Shown here piece after piece: positions 1-8,343 of a stretch of 64,000 bases of DNA. The stretch lies in NCBI RefSeq assembly GCF_016428755.1, contig NZ_JAELTI010000010.1, forward strand, positions 23,215-87,214. Direction: 5' to 3'. Each line of letters opens with the position of its first letter. Positions within the stretch are counted from its first letter, which is position 1. The position numbers and the translations under genes are program-made. This DNA comes from Allobosea sp. ASV33. Its GTDB lineage: Bacteria > Pseudomonadota > Alphaproteobacteria > Rhizobiales > Beijerinckiaceae. The notes beneath the pieces were generated by a model. The model made no database searches and was not told the DNA's origin. It saw only the letters and a list, made by a program, of their open reading frames with translations.

Positions 1-1
1 T

Positions 2-634
2 CCGGCGGTCGAGGTGCCCGATTACGTCTATTCGCGCACGATCTCGCCGGAAGACGCGCCGGACAAGCCGACGATCGTCACGGTCTCCTTCGAGAGGGGC
101 GACGCGGTCGCGATCGACGGCGAGAAGCTCTCGCCCGCGACGCTGCTCGCCAAGCTCAACGATCTCGGCCGCGACAACGGCATCGGCCGGCTCGACCTGG
201 TCGAGAACCGCTTCGTCGGCATGAAGTCGCGCGGCATGTACGAGACGCCCGGCGGCACGATCCTGCATGCGGCGCATCGCGCGATCGAGTCGATCACGCT
301 CGACCGCGGCGCGGCCCATCTCAAGGACCAGATCATGCCGCAATATGCCGAGCTGATCTATAACGGCTTCTGGTTCTCGCCCGAGCGCGAGATGCTGCAG
401 GCACTGATCGACAAGAGCCAGGAGTTCGTGACGGGCGACGTGCGCCTCAAGGTCTACAAGGGCGGCGTCCATGTCATCGGCCGTTCCAGCGACTACTCGC
501 TCTACGACCAGGACCTCGTCACCTTCGAGGAAGGCGCCGTGGCCTATGACCACCGCGACGCGGCCGGCTTCATCAAGCTGAATGCGCTGCGCCTGCGCAC
601 GCTCGGCCAGCGCAAGAAGAAGCTGGGTCTCTGA
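2..634 (+). CDS. argG: Argininosuccinate synthase, C-terminal part (5' end outside the window)
   Basis: ATP-dependent ligation of citrulline and aspartate to argininosuccinate, the penultimate step of arginine biosynthesis in the cytoplasm. The frame is open from base 2, so the true start lies upstream; about 210 of the usual ~400 residues are visible. The visible part is the C-terminal synthetase/oligomerisation domain, with the family stretches [34 protein letters not shown] and [13 protein letters not shown], and ends normally with a Lys-rich tail (RKKKLGL). Apparently intact as far as seen. It is followed by a palindromic repeat and a decayed gene on the other strand, so it is the last gene of its transcription unit. 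Confidence 0.95.
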   Translation, partial: PAVEVPDYVYSRTISPEDAPDKPTIVTVSFERGDAVAIDGEKLSPATLLAKLNDLGRDNGIGRLDLVENRFVGMKSRGMYETPGGTILHAAHRAIESITLDRGAAHLKDQIMPQYAELIYNGFWFSPEREMLQALIDKSQEFVTGDVRLKVYKGGVHVIGRSSDYSLYDQDLVTFEEGAVAYDHRDAAGFIKLNALRLRTLGQRKKKLGL

Positions 635-690
635 AGCCCGACTATCGCGGCGCGCCTCGCGAGCGCTGCGACGCGCCGCCTCCGGGTGTC

Positions 691-737
691 ATCCCGCACG
701 CGTTGCAGCACGAAGTGCTGCGGCGCAGATGCGGGAT
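691..737. repeat. REP-like palindromic element
   Basis: Outer arms ATCCCGCA (691-698) and TGCGGGAT (730-737) are exact reverse complements. They enclose an inner hairpin GCAGCAC (705-711), loop GAA, GTGCTGC (715-721), which extends outward by four further pairs including G-T pairs. The nested structure between two genes resembles the interspersed palindromes common in alphaproteobacterial chromosomes. It may also end argG transcription. Confidence 0.6.
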
Positions 738-759
738 CGCAAGACGATAGAGACTCCAA

Positions 760-1043
760 TCACCCGGCGAGGTCAGACCACGCCGGGTTTTCCTTTTCTA
801 TGAGCGCGATTTTCCAGGCACGGCGCCACGTCTTCAGAACCTTCTCGCGTTCGATCGCTTGGTTCGGGTCATCGAAGGTCTCGACATAGACGAGGCGCTC
901 GATGTTTTACTTGGCCGCGTGTCCTGTGATCGCGCGGGACTTGTGCTCAGCAACCCGGCGCTCGATATCGCTGGTGATGCCGATATAGAGCGGCCGTCCT
1001 TACGCATCGCGAGGATGTAGACGGCGTAGATGCGGGCGGTCAT
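760..1043 (-). pseudogene. GIY-YIG nuclease superfamily protein, broken by frameshift and stop
   Basis: Read on the minus strand from ATG at 1043, the protein begins with Thr-Ala-Arg-Ile-Tyr-Ala-Val-Tyr-Ile-Leu-Ala, the usual start of short UPF0213/GIY-YIG proteins. After Lys-Asp-Gly-Arg (near 990-1000) one base is missing. Shifting frame there restores YIGITSDIERRVAEHKS. An in-frame TAA (near 908-910, after His-Ala-Ala-Lys) then interrupts a position that is normally Tyr. Beyond it the frame continues through ERLVYVETFDDPNQAIERE and KTWRRAWKIALIE to a TGA at 760. Intact relatives are about 90-95 residues, which matches this span. The two lesions show a decayed gene, barring sequencing error; the original activity is not known for this subfamily. 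Confidence 0.8.
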
Positions 1044-1237
1044 ATCAGCTCCGATCTTGAGAAACGGAGCCTAATCCGGCACACGGTCCCGTGTCTGCGC
1101 AGCGGCACTGCGCGCCGCAGCGCGCACGGGAAGACACGCTTTATCAATGGTCGCCTCATGAACCGCGGCAAGCCGCTTCATGAACCTGGGCCGCGTTCGC
1201 GCGTTCAGCACTCACCGATCAACCCGAGTGCTCCCGC

Positions 1238-1594
1238 ATGTCGCGCCTTTTCGCCACTGTCCTGATCTCCGTCGCCCTCTGCGCGCCCGTCGCGGCACTC
1301 GCCCAGGAAGTCCCTCCCAAAAGCGAAAAGCCGGCAACGCCGGAGGTCGCGACCTGCAAGGCGGCCGCGCTGCAGACGCTCCACGCCAAGGAGCCGGAGA
1401 TCAAGGACATCTATATCGACGAGGACGGCGCCACGGTCGCAGTCTCGGAATCGAAGATCGAGGACATTCCGGTCACGCGGATCGTCATGAGCGAGGCTTA
1501 TCTGCGGACCGACCGTTCGGACAAGCCGCGCCGCTTCCTTTGCCTGCTCGGCGAAAAGAACAAGGTGCTTCTGACCTTCTTCACCGCGCGCTGA
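1238..1594 (+). CDS. Small secreted protein of unknown function
   Basis: 118 residues. Residues 1-22 form a Sec signal peptide (Met-Ser-Arg-Leu, a hydrophobic core, then Ala-Leu-Ala before the mature Gln), so the product should be periplasmic. The mature part is charged, has two Cys (near residues 40 and 102) that could form a disulphide, and ends Phe-Phe-Thr-Ala-Arg. I recognise no domain. It stands alone between the GIY-YIG remnant and a convergent DUF2188 gene and ends just before a hairpin. Confidence 0.7.
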   Translation: MSRLFATVLISVALCAPVAALAQEVPPKSEKPATPEVATCKAAALQTLHAKEPEIKDIYIDEDGATVAVSESKIEDIPVTRIVMSEAYLRTDRSDKPRRFLCLLGEKNKVLLTFFTAR

Positions 1595-1618
1595 GGTGTC
1601 GTCGGCGGGCCAAGCGAA

Positions 1619-1637
1619 AGGGCCGCCCTGCGGCCCT
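1619..1637. terminator. Hairpin between convergent genes
   Basis: Perfect 8-bp arms AGGGCCGC (1619-1626) and GCGGCCCT (1630-1637) around a CCT loop, lying between a rightward gene ending at 1594 and a leftward gene ending at 1666. There is no long T run, but position and strength suggest a terminator usable from both sides. Confidence 0.55.
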
Positions 1638-1665
1638 GTTGCCGGTCACAACAGCGAAGCGACGC

Positions 1666-1911
1666 TCAGCCGCCGTCGACCACGCGGGTCGCGGGGCGGT
1701 CATGGCCATCCGCCAGCTCTTCGTGCCAGCGGCCGTTCTGGTCCTGGTAGACGATCCCGTCGGTGTTCCCCGCCACGGTCTGGCGCGCGGCGGCGCGGGT
1801 CGCCGCCTTCAAGGCCGCGTCATGCGTCGGAAAGGTTTCCGACAGCGCGCCGCCTGCCTTGTAGGCCCAGCCGCCGTCGTGCTCGACCACCTCGTATTTG
1901 ACCATGACCAT
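1666..1911 (-). CDS. DUF2188-type small protein
   Basis: 81 residues. It resembles the DUF2188 family: a short beta-strand start (KYEVVEHDGGWAYK), a helix with THDAALKAATRAAARQ, then a strand containing Ile-Val-Tyr-Gln-Asp-Gln-Asn-Gly-Arg-Trp. Members of this family are small soluble proteins without an established biochemical role. No signal peptide or membrane segment is seen. It lies 54 bp downstream of fabI on the same strand and could be co-transcribed, but nothing ties it to lipid synthesis. Confidence 0.65.
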   Translation of the reverse strand: MVMVKYEVVEHDGGWAYKAGGALSETFPTHDAALKAATRAAARQTVAGNTDGIVYQDQNGRWHEELADGHDRPATRVVDGG

Positions 1912-1965
1912 CGCGCACCTTCCTTTCGATCAAAGGAAAACCGCGCTCCGGCCTGCGGGTTCCGG

Positions 1966-2799
1966 CTAGTCGCCATTGCCGCTATCGGCCGCGCGCAGCG
2001 AATCCAGCACCGGCATCGAGGTGATGTGATAGCCGGCATCGACATGATGGATATCGCCGGTGACACCTCCGGAGAGATCCGAGAGGTAATAGAGCGCCGA
2101 GCCGCCGATCTCTTCAAGCGAAACCGACTTGCGCAAGGGCGAATTGGCACGCTGCCAAGACAGCATGGCGCGCGCGTCCGAGATGCCGGCGCCGGCCAGG
2201 GTCCGCACCGGCCCGGGCGAGAGCGCGTTGACGCGAATGCCGCGCGGGCCGTAATCGCCGGCGAGATAGCGCACGCTCGCCTCCAGCGCCGCCTTGGCGA
2301 CGCCCATGACGTTGTAGTTCGGCATGATCCGGGTCGAGCCGCCATAGGTCAGCGTGATCATGCTGCCGCCCTTGGGCATGCGCTCCGCCGCGCGCCTGGC
2401 GATCTCGGTGAAGGAGAAGCAGGAGATCACCATGGTCCGCGAGAAATTCTCGCGGGTGGTGTCGGCATAGAGGCCCTTGAGCTCGTTCTTGTCGGAGAAG
2501 CCGATGGCATGAACGATGAAATCGAGCGTGTTGCGCTCGGGATCGCCGCCCCAGGCCTCGTCCAGCGCCGCGAAGGTGGCATCGACCGAGGCGGCGTCCT
2601 CGACATCGCAAGGCACGACCAGCTTCGAGCCGATGCTCTCCGCCAGCGGCCGGACACGCTTGCCGAGCGCGTCGCCCTGGTAGGTGAAGGCGATCTCGGC
2701 GCCATGGGCGTGCAGGGTGCGGGCAATGCCCCAGGCGATGGAATTCTGATTGGCGACGCCCATGATGAGGCCGCGCTTGTTGTGCATCAGCGGGAGCAT
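1966..2799 (-). CDS. fabI: Enoyl-[acyl-carrier-protein] reductase (NADH)
   Basis: Reduces the trans-2-enoyl-ACP double bond in the last step of each fatty acid elongation cycle. 277 residues, short-chain dehydrogenase fold. The N-terminus carries the FabI-type nucleotide-binding variant GLIMGVANQNSIAWGIA. The catalytic Tyr-x6-Lys is in PNYNVMGVAKAALE, with the second Tyr ten residues earlier in TLTYGG. RVNALSPGPVRTLA follows as usual. It is the last gene of the leftward set fabA-fabB-DUF3303-fabI. The ATG at 2799 is used because no better Shine-Dalgarno exists near the alternative Met five codons inside. Presence of fabI indicates the triclosan-target type of reductase. Confidence 0.95.
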   Translation of the reverse strand: MLPLMHNKRGLIMGVANQNSIAWGIARTLHAHGAEIAFTYQGDALGKRVRPLAESIGSKLVVPCDVEDAASVDATFAALDEAWGGDPERNTLDFIVHAIGFSDKNELKGLYADTTRENFSRTMVISCFSFTEIARRAAERMPKGGSMITLTYGGSTRIMPNYNVMGVAKAALEASVRYLAGDYGPRGIRVNALSPGPVRTLAGAGISDARAMLSWQRANSPLRKSVSLEEIGGSALYYLSDLSGGVTGDIHHVDAGYHITSMPVLDSLRAADSGNGD

Positions 2800-2928
2800 G
2801 GCAAACTCGGAAGCGGCTTCAGGATCTGGCCCGAAGGCGGGAGAACGGAAGGACAGTCGGCTGGTCTGGTCGGTCTAACTCTGAACGGCATATCCGCATT
2901 GCCCGGCCATTGCCGGTGCGGGAAACAG

Positions 2929-3201
2929 CTAGTCAGTCTTGTTGATCGCGGCAGCGGCTGCCTTCGAAGTGGAAACCGGCACGATCTCGAAACGCACGAG
3001 GTCGTTCCACTGCCGGACCCATTCCTGCAGCAGGGCGATATCGTCGCATTCCATGATCTGGAAGCAGCGGCCGAGATCGGCCGAGACCCAGCTATCGACA
3101 TAGCGCAGCCCGGCCGGAGCCATCCGCCCGCTATGCTGGAAGCGGGCGTAGACGTCCTTCACACGGGCCTGATCGAAATGCTCGATCACCATGAAGAGCA
3201 T
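2929..3201 (-). CDS. DUF3303-like small protein inside the fab operon
   Basis: 90 residues. Begins MLFMVIEHFDQARVKDVYAR, a form typical of DUF3303 proteins, and continues with Gly-Leu-Arg-Tyr-Val-Asp-Ser-Trp-Val and CFQIMECDD, characteristic of a small ferredoxin-like alpha+beta (dimeric barrel) fold. Function unknown. The start is 8 bp downstream of the fabB stop, so it is almost certainly translated from the fabB message, and fabI follows after 129 bp. The tight coupling suggests a link with fatty acid synthesis, but this is inference from position only. Confidence 0.75.
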   Translation of the reverse strand: MLFMVIEHFDQARVKDVYARFQHSGRMAPAGLRYVDSWVSADLGRCFQIMECDDIALLQEWVRQWNDLVRFEIVPVSTSKAAAAAINKTD

Positions 3202-3209
3202 GGCGCTTC

Positions 3210-4436
3210 TCAGACCTCCAGCCGCTTCATCACGATGGTGGCGTTGGTGCCGCCGAAACCGAAGGAGTTCGAGAGCACGGTGCCGAGGCCCGCATTGTCG
3301 ATGCGCTTGCGCACGATCGGCATGTCGGCGAAGGCCGGGTCGAGCTCGTCGATATGGGCGCTCTCGCAGATGAAGTCGTTGTTGAGCATCAGCAGCGAAT
3401 AGATCGCCTCCTGCACGCCGGTGGCGCCGAGCGAGTGGCCGGTCAGCGACTTGGTCGCCGAGATCGGCGGCGCCTTGTCGCCGGCACCGAAGACCTCGCG
3501 GATCGCCTCGATCTCCTTGGCGTCGCCGACCGGGGTCGAGGTGCCGTGCGGGTTGATGTAGTCGACCTTGGACTTCACGCCTTCCAGCGCCATGCGCATG
3601 CAGCGTACCGCGCCCTCGCCGGACGGAGCGACCATATCGTAGCCATCAGAGGTGGCGCCATAGCCGACGATCTCGCCATAGATCTTGGCGCCGCGGGCCT
3701 TGGCGTGCTCCAGCTCTTCCAGCACGACGACGCCGGCGCCGCCGGCGATGACGAAGCCGTCGCGGGCGACGTCATAGGCGCGCGAGGCGCGGGCCGGGGT
3801 CGCATTGAAGTCGGAGGACATCGCGCCCATCGCGTCGAAGAGGACGGAGAGCGTCCAGTCCAGCTCCTCGCAGCCGCCGGCGAAGATCATGTCCTGCTTG
3901 CCCCACTGGATCAGCTCGTAGGCATTGCCGATGCAGTGGTTGGAGGTCGCGCAGGCCGAGGAGATCGAATAGTTGACGCCCTTGATCTTGAACCAGGTCG
4001 CCAGCGTCGCCGAGGCGGTCGAGGACATGCCCTTGGGCACGGCGAAGGGGCCGACCTTCTTCGAGGAGCCGCTCTCGCGGGCCTTGTCATAGGCGTCGAT
4101 CAGGGCACGGGTCGAGGGACCGCCTGAGCCCATGATGATGCCGGTGCGCTCGTTGCTGATCTCGGCCGGCTCCAAGCCCGCATCGACGATCGCCTGCTCC
4201 ATCGCGACCTGGTTCCAGGCCGAGCCGCCGCCATGGAAGCGCATGGCGCGCCGGTCGAGCACCGTCGCGGGATCGAGCGAAGGCACGCCGGCAACCTGGC
4301 TACGGAAGCCGTGCTCGGCAAAGTCGGTGACATGGGAGATGCCCGATTTCGCCGAATGCAGCGAGGCCAGGACCTCCTGCGTGTTGTTGCCGATGGACGA
4401 GACGATGCCCATCCCGGTGACCACGACGCGTCTCAT
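3210..4436 (-). CDS. fabB: Beta-ketoacyl-ACP synthase I
   Basis: Condenses malonyl-ACP with acyl-ACP and elongates the cis-3-decenoyl product of FabA, so it is required for unsaturated fatty acids. 408 residues. The thiolase-fold active-site triad is visible: Cys in [14 protein letters not shown], His in [14 protein letters not shown] and His in [12 protein letters not shown]. The C-terminus has [16 protein letters not shown]. The start is placed at ATG 4436 ([15 protein letters not shown]), preceded by GGAG eight bases upstream; the longer GTG at 4460 adds eight unlikely residues and lacks a ribosome site. Located 113 bp downstream of fabA in the same direction. Confidence 0.96.
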   Translation of the reverse strand: MRRVVVTGMGIVSSIGNNTQEVLASLHSAKSGISHVTDFAEHGFRSQVAGVPSLDPATVLDRRAMRFHGGGSAWNQVAMEQAIVDAGLEPAEISNERTGIIMGSGGPSTRALIDAYDKARESGSSKKVGPFAVPKGMSSTASATLATWFKIKGVNYSISSACATSNHCIGNAYELIQWGKQDMIFAGGCEELDWTLSVLFDAMGAMSSDFNATPARASRAYDVARDGFVIAGGAGVVVLEELEHAKARGAKIYGEIVGYGATSDGYDMVAPSGEGAVRCMRMALEGVKSKVDYINPHGTSTPVGDAKEIEAIREVFGAGDKAPPISATKSLTGHSLGATGVQEAIYSLLMLNNDFICESAHIDELDPAFADMPIVRKRIDNAGLGTVLSNSFGFGGTNATIVMKRLEV

Positions 4437-4549
4437 GCTCGCTACTCCAGCTGTCAGCACGCGGCGGGACCAAGCCCCGCCGCTTCTGGATTCCTATCGC
4501 GCAAATGGACCGAGCGGCAGCTGCACGCAAGGCCGGCTTACGTTTTTCC

Positions 4550-5062
4550 TCAGGCCGCTTCCGGCTTGAACAGGCCGACGCGCATGTCGCTGACCGTATA
4601 GATGCGCTTGCCGTCGGCCTCGAGCCAGCCATCGGCGATGCCGAGGACGAGCTTCGACTTGAAGACGCGCTTGAAGTCGACGCCGTAGACGACCTTCTTG
4701 ACGGTCGGCAGGACCTGATCGGCGAACTTGACCTCGCCCACGCCGAGCGCGCGGCCGCGGCCGGGCAGGCCGAGCCAACCGAGGAAGAAGCCGGTGAGCT
4801 GCCAGAGCGCATCGAGCCCGAGGCAGCCCGGCATCACCGGGTCACCCTTGAAATGGCAATCGAAGAACCAGAGGTCGGGCTTGATGTCGAACTCGGCGCG
4901 GACCATGCCCTTGCCGTGCTCGCCGCCCTCTTCGGCGATCGCGACGATCCGGTCGAACATCAGCATCGGCGGCAGCGGCAACTGCGCATTGCCCGGCCCG
5001 AACAGTTCCCCACGACCGCAGGCGAGGATCTCCTCGTAGCTGAAAGACGACTGACGCTGCAT
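4550..5062 (-). CDS. fabA: 3-hydroxydecanoyl-ACP dehydratase/isomerase
   Basis: Dehydrates 3-hydroxydecanoyl-ACP and isomerises the product to cis-3-decenoyl-ACP, the branch point to unsaturated fatty acids. 170 residues, hotdog fold. The catalytic His and the family signature lie in [20 protein letters not shown], with the active-site Asp in that same following stretch (GLDALWQL). The N-terminal [16 protein letters not shown] and the C-terminal SDMRVGLFK are standard. Start chosen at ATG 5062 because GGGAG lies ten bases upstream and it gives the usual N-terminus; the ATG seven codons earlier has no ribosome site. First gene of the fab operon, divergent from irr. Confidence 0.96.
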   Translation of the reverse strand: MQRQSSFSYEEILACGRGELFGPGNAQLPLPPMLMFDRIVAIAEEGGEHGKGMVRAEFDIKPDLWFFDCHFKGDPVMPGCLGLDALWQLTGFFLGWLGLPGRGRALGVGEVKFADQVLPTVKKVVYGVDFKRVFKSKLVLGIADGWLEADGKRIYTVSDMRVGLFKPEAA

Positions 5063-5354
5063 TCCCGTTAGGCTCCCTGGCACCGGCTGGATTCGGCCGG
5101 CGTCTCGCCTGCCGTGCTAACACAGCGTCAGCCGGAAACGAAAGGGCGCAGGCGCGCTTCCACGAGATGGACGCTCAAAATCCGCCTGCGACAGGTTCGG
5201 CGTTATGGGAGCCATGCCGGACAGGGGTCGTCAGGAGCGCCACGGCGTTCCGCGCTTGCGACGCCGGAACCGAGACCTTACATCTATTCTAGGAAGATCC
5301 ACTCGACTGGCGGAGCATCCGAATCTCGTTGTGCACAAGGGGCAAGAATACGGC
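5063..5354. promoter_or_regulatory. Divergent promoter region between fabA and irr
   Basis: 292 bp with no convincing gene. Both flanking genes are transcribed outward, so promoters for both should be here. I could not settle on a clear -35/-10 pair. The stretch near 5280-5295 (ACATCTATTCTAGGAAG) is the most AT-rich part and the likeliest irr promoter core. Confidence 0.4.
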
Positions 5355-5819
5355 ATGAGCGACCTGACCTCCCAGGACCAAGGCTACGGGATGCCGGCGC
5401 GGCAGGGTTGCCCCTTTCACGATATCCGCCAGAAGCTCCGGCGCGTCGGATTGCGGCCGACCCGCCAGCGCGTCTCGCTGGGCTGGGTGCTGTTCGCCAA
5501 AGGCCAGCGCCATGTCAGCGCCGAGATGCTGTTCGAAGAGGCGATGAAGGAGCGGATTCCGGTCTCGCTCGCGACGATCTACAACACCTTGCGCCAGTTC
5601 ACCGAGGCCGGCTTGCTGCGCGAACTGACCCTCGACGGCGCCAAGGCCTATTTCGACACGGCCGATCACGACCACCACCATTTCGTGGTCGACGGCGAGA
5701 ACCGGGTGATCGACATCCCCGCCGACGAGATCGACGTCGCGACCCTGCCGGTCCCGCCCGAGGGCTATGAGATCGCACGAGTCGACGTCGTGGTGCGGCT
5801 GCGCAAGATCGACGGCTGA
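5355..5819 (+). CDS. irr: Fur-family iron/haem response regulator Irr
   Basis: Transcription factor that represses or activates iron and haem genes in Rhizobiales and is controlled by haem binding and degradation rather than by free iron alone. 154 residues. The N-terminal segment has Gly-Cys-Pro-Phe-His-Asp (near residue 18-23), a Cys-Pro haem regulatory motif like that in Bradyrhizobium Irr. The winged-helix part follows (LRRVGLRPTRQR, PVSLATIYNTLRQFTEAGL). The His-rich haem/metal site ADHDHHHFV lies near residue 105. The ATG at 5355 gives the standard Irr start; the open frame upstream (from 5205) reads into low-quality sequence. Divergent from fabA, a conserved neighbourhood in this order. 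Confidence 0.92.
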   Translation: MSDLTSQDQGYGMPARQGCPFHDIRQKLRRVGLRPTRQRVSLGWVLFAKGQRHVSAEMLFEEAMKERIPVSLATIYNTLRQFTEAGLLRELTLDGAKAYFDTADHDHHHFVVDGENRVIDIPADEIDVATLPVPPEGYEIARVDVVVRLRKIDG

Positions 5820-5851
5820 CCGCCTCTCCTCCGCTCCCGGAGACGATGTCC

Positions 5852-6622
5852 ATGCGCTTCACCGATTCGCCGATCTCGCGCCGTGCGCTTGCAGGCCTTC
5901 TGCTCGCAGCCGCCGCTCCCGCCACGCCGGCGCTGGCCGCGCCTCGGGTGATGCGCGGCACCGTCTTCTATCGCGAGCGCATGGCGCTGCCACCCACAGC
6001 GGTGATCGAGGTCGCGCTCCTCGACATCTCGCTGGCCGATGCGCCCTCGCGCGCCATCGCCAGGACGCGCGTTTCCGGCCGCCGCATCCCGGCGCGCTGG
6101 ACCTTGCGCTTCGATGATCGCCGGATCGTGCCGCGAAACCGCTACGCCCTCCAGGCCCGGATCACCGATGGCGGCCAATTGCTGTTCATCAACACGACCC
6201 AGCACACGGTCCTGGCCGGCGGCCCCGACGATACGGAGATCCTGGTCGAGCGCGTCTCCGGGCAGGATCAGCCGCCTGCGGCAGCGCCCTCCCCCGTGGG
6301 AAGCTGGCGCCTCGCCAGCCTCGGCGGCAAGGATGTTCCAACCGCGATCTCCACGACCCTGGAGATCGCGGCAGACGGCAAGGTGTCAGGCCGCGGCGGC
6401 TGCAACGGCTTCGGCGGCAACGCCACGCTCAAAGGCCGGGCGATCCGGTTCTCGCGCATGGTCTCGACGATGATGGCCTGTGCGCCGGACATCATGGCAC
6501 AGGAGCGCGGCTTCCTCGACGGGCTCGGGAAGGTCCGCCGTTGGGATATCCATCGCGGCTCCGGCCTGCTCGCCCTGCTCGACGGGCGCGGCCGGCCGGT
6601 CATGGTGCTGGCGCGGCAGTAA
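5852..6622 (+). CDS. Secreted YbaY/META-domain (HslJ-like) protein
   Basis: 256 residues. The N-terminus has Ile-Ser-Arg-Arg-Ala-Leu before a hydrophobic core ending Ala-Leu-Ala, so export is likely, perhaps by the Tat route. Residues about 30-130 form a YbaY-type lipoprotein domain (VMRGTVFYRERMALPP, then a pattern of small beta strands). Residues about 145-255 form a META/HslJ domain with GSWRLASLGG, SGRGGCNGFGG and the MMACAPDIMAQE helix, typical of META proteins. Such proteins are envelope stress or copper/heat-linked in some bacteria, but no reaction is known. Start at 5852 gives a nine-base spacing from GGAG; the ATG at 5846 is too close. Tail-to-tail with the next gene. Confidence 0.8.
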   Translation: MRFTDSPISRRALAGLLLAAAAPATPALAAPRVMRGTVFYRERMALPPTAVIEVALLDISLADAPSRAIARTRVSGRRIPARWTLRFDDRRIVPRNRYALQARITDGGQLLFINTTQHTVLAGGPDDTEILVERVSGQDQPPAAAPSPVGSWRLASLGGKDVPTAISTTLEIAADGKVSGRGGCNGFGGNATLKGRAIRFSRMVSTMMACAPDIMAQERGFLDGLGKVRRWDIHRGSGLLALLDGRGRPVMVLARQ

Positions 6623-6627
6623 GGTCG

Positions 6628-7158
6628 TCAGTCGACCTTCTCGTTCGGATAGACGCCCCAGAGGCGCTCCTGGCGGATGAAGCCGTTGACGTTGCCGACG
6701 CTGACCCGGCACCACATGTTGGTGCAGGATGCTACGCTGGCGACGACGCCGGGCTGCAGCCGGGCGACGACGGCCGCCTCCTCGTTCGCGGCGCTGCGCA
6801 TGGGGAATATCTCGTCCTTCTTCTTCGACCAGGGCGCGACGAGCGCGGTGCGGCGGCCGGACAGCAGGCTGTGCAGCACCCAGCCCTCGGTCCCGTCGGC
6901 ATCGCGCACGCGGCGCCAGGTCTCGAATTCCGCGGTGACCTCCATCGGCAAGCCGGCGCGCTGATAGACCCAGCGCGTGCGGTGCTCCTTCGAAGGGCCT
7001 TCGCGCAGGTTCACGCGGTCCGTCTTGAGGCTGACATAGCGCGGCACCGGCAGCCCGGTGACCGATCCGGCCTGCATGTCCTGGGCCGACGCGATCGCGG
7101 GCAAGCCGATGAGGGCCAATGCAGCCAGGGACAGGCAGCGCATCGACGGGACCTTCAT
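6628..7158 (-). CDS. Secreted bacterial SH3-domain protein
   Basis: 176 residues with a Sec signal peptide (residues 1-25, ending Ala-Ser-Ala). The mature part carries two SH3b-like units: RVNLREGPSKEHRTRWVYQR with GLPMEV and TEGWVLHSLLSG, then a second with VARLQPGVVASV and GFIRQERLWGVYPNE. SH3b domains often bind peptidoglycan or mediate periplasmic interactions; the exact target is unknown. The ATG is preceded by AAGGAG. It is divergent from the dehydrogenase at 7338. Confidence 0.85.
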   Translation of the reverse strand: MKVPSMRCLSLAALALIGLPAIASAQDMQAGSVTGLPVPRYVSLKTDRVNLREGPSKEHRTRWVYQRAGLPMEVTAEFETWRRVRDADGTEGWVLHSLLSGRRTALVAPWSKKKDEIFPMRSAANEEAAVVARLQPGVVASVASCTNMWCRVSVGNVNGFIRQERLWGVYPNEKVD

Positions 7159-7337
7159 GGCGCCATTCTCCTTCGTATTCCACTCGCCCCCCGGCGAAGG
7201 GGCAAGTTGTCATCCGTCGCGCCGCCGCCTAGACACGCATATGGTGCCGCGCAACAACTCCCATTCCTGGGCCACCAGGGTTAATGGCGGGTTGAGGATA
7301 TCAGGCCGATACGGCCAATGACGGAGGTGTGACCGCC

Positions 7338-8333
7338 ATGTCGAAGAAGAAGCCTTTGGTGGTGGTGACGCGCAAACTGCCCGCCGTGGTGGAAACCCGG
7401 ATGCGCGAATTGTTCGACGCCCAGCTCAACATCGACGATAAGCCGATGTCGCAGGCAGCGCTGGTCGAGGCCGTGAAGACCGCCGACGTGCTCGTTCCGA
7501 CCGTCACCGACAAGATCGACGCCGCCATCATCGCGCAGGCCGGCGACCAATTGCGCCTGATCGCCAATTTCGGCAACGGCGTCGACAATATCGACGTCGC
7601 CAGCGCCGTGCAGCGCGGCATCACCGTGACCAACACGCCGGGCGTGCTCACCGACGACACCGCCGACATGACGATCGCGCTGATCCTTGCCGTCGCGCGC
7701 CGCATCGCCGAGGGCGCCCGCGTCATCCCCGACGACGACTGGGCCGGCTGGTCGCCGACCTGGATGCTCGGCCGGCGCATCACCGGCAAGCGCCTCGGCA
7801 TCGTCGGCATGGGCCGCATCGGCCAGGCGCTGGCGAAGCGCGCCGCCGCCTTCGGCCTGTCGATCCACTATCACAACCGCCGCCGCGTCGACCCGCGCAT
7901 CGAGGAGAAGCTCGACGCGACCTATTGGGATTCGCTCGACCAGATGCTGGCGCGGATGGACATCGTCTCGGTCAACTGCCCGCATACGCCGGCGACCTAC
8001 CACCTGCTCTCGGCGCGCCGCCTCAAGCTGATGAAGCCTGACGCTATCCTGGTGAACACCGCCCGCGGCGAGGTCGTCGACGAGACGGCGCTGGCCCGCA
8101 TGCTGGAAGCGGGCGAGCTCGCCGGCGCCGGCCTCGACGTGTTCGAGAGCGAGCCGGCGGTCAATCCGCGCCTGCTCAAGCTCGCACGCCAGCACAAGGT
8201 CGTAGTGCTCCCGCATATGGGCTCGGCCACGCATGAAGGCCGCGCCGACATGGGCGAGAAGGTCATCGTCAACATCAAGACCTTCATGGACGGGCACAAG
8301 CCGCCGGACCGCGTGCTGCCCAGCATGCTCTGA
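7338..8333 (+). CDS. D-2-hydroxyacid dehydrogenase (glyoxylate/hydroxypyruvate reductase type)
   Basis: NAD(P)H-dependent reduction of 2-oxo acids such as glyoxylate or hydroxypyruvate. 331 residues. The Rossmann motif is GIVGMGRIGQALAKRA; NCPHTPATYHLL and NTARGEVVDETAL (with the substrate-binding Arg) follow, then the Glu in FESEPAV and the catalytic His in VLPHMGSATHE. This is the complete catalytic set of the family. ATG 7338 is used because GGAGG lies ten bases before it; the GTG three codons earlier is too close. Substrate cannot be fixed from sequence. Confidence 0.9.
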   Translation: MSKKKPLVVVTRKLPAVVETRMRELFDAQLNIDDKPMSQAALVEAVKTADVLVPTVTDKIDAAIIAQAGDQLRLIANFGNGVDNIDVASAVQRGITVTNTPGVLTDDTADMTIALILAVARRIAEGARVIPDDDWAGWSPTWMLGRRITGKRLGIVGMGRIGQALAKRAAAFGLSIHYHNRRRVDPRIEEKLDATYWDSLDQMLARMDIVSVNCPHTPATYHLLSARRLKLMKPDAILVNTARGEVVDETALARMLEAGELAGAGLDVFESEPAVNPRLLKLARQHKVVVLPHMGSATHEGRADMGEKVIVNIKTFMDGHKPPDRVLPSML

Positions 8334-8343
8334 GGCGGGACGC

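Noticed and set aside
1180..3402. 740-codon open frame on the plus strand
   Set aside because: Antisense to fabI, DUF3303 and DUF2188 genes, which have clear motifs; high-GC third-position effect.
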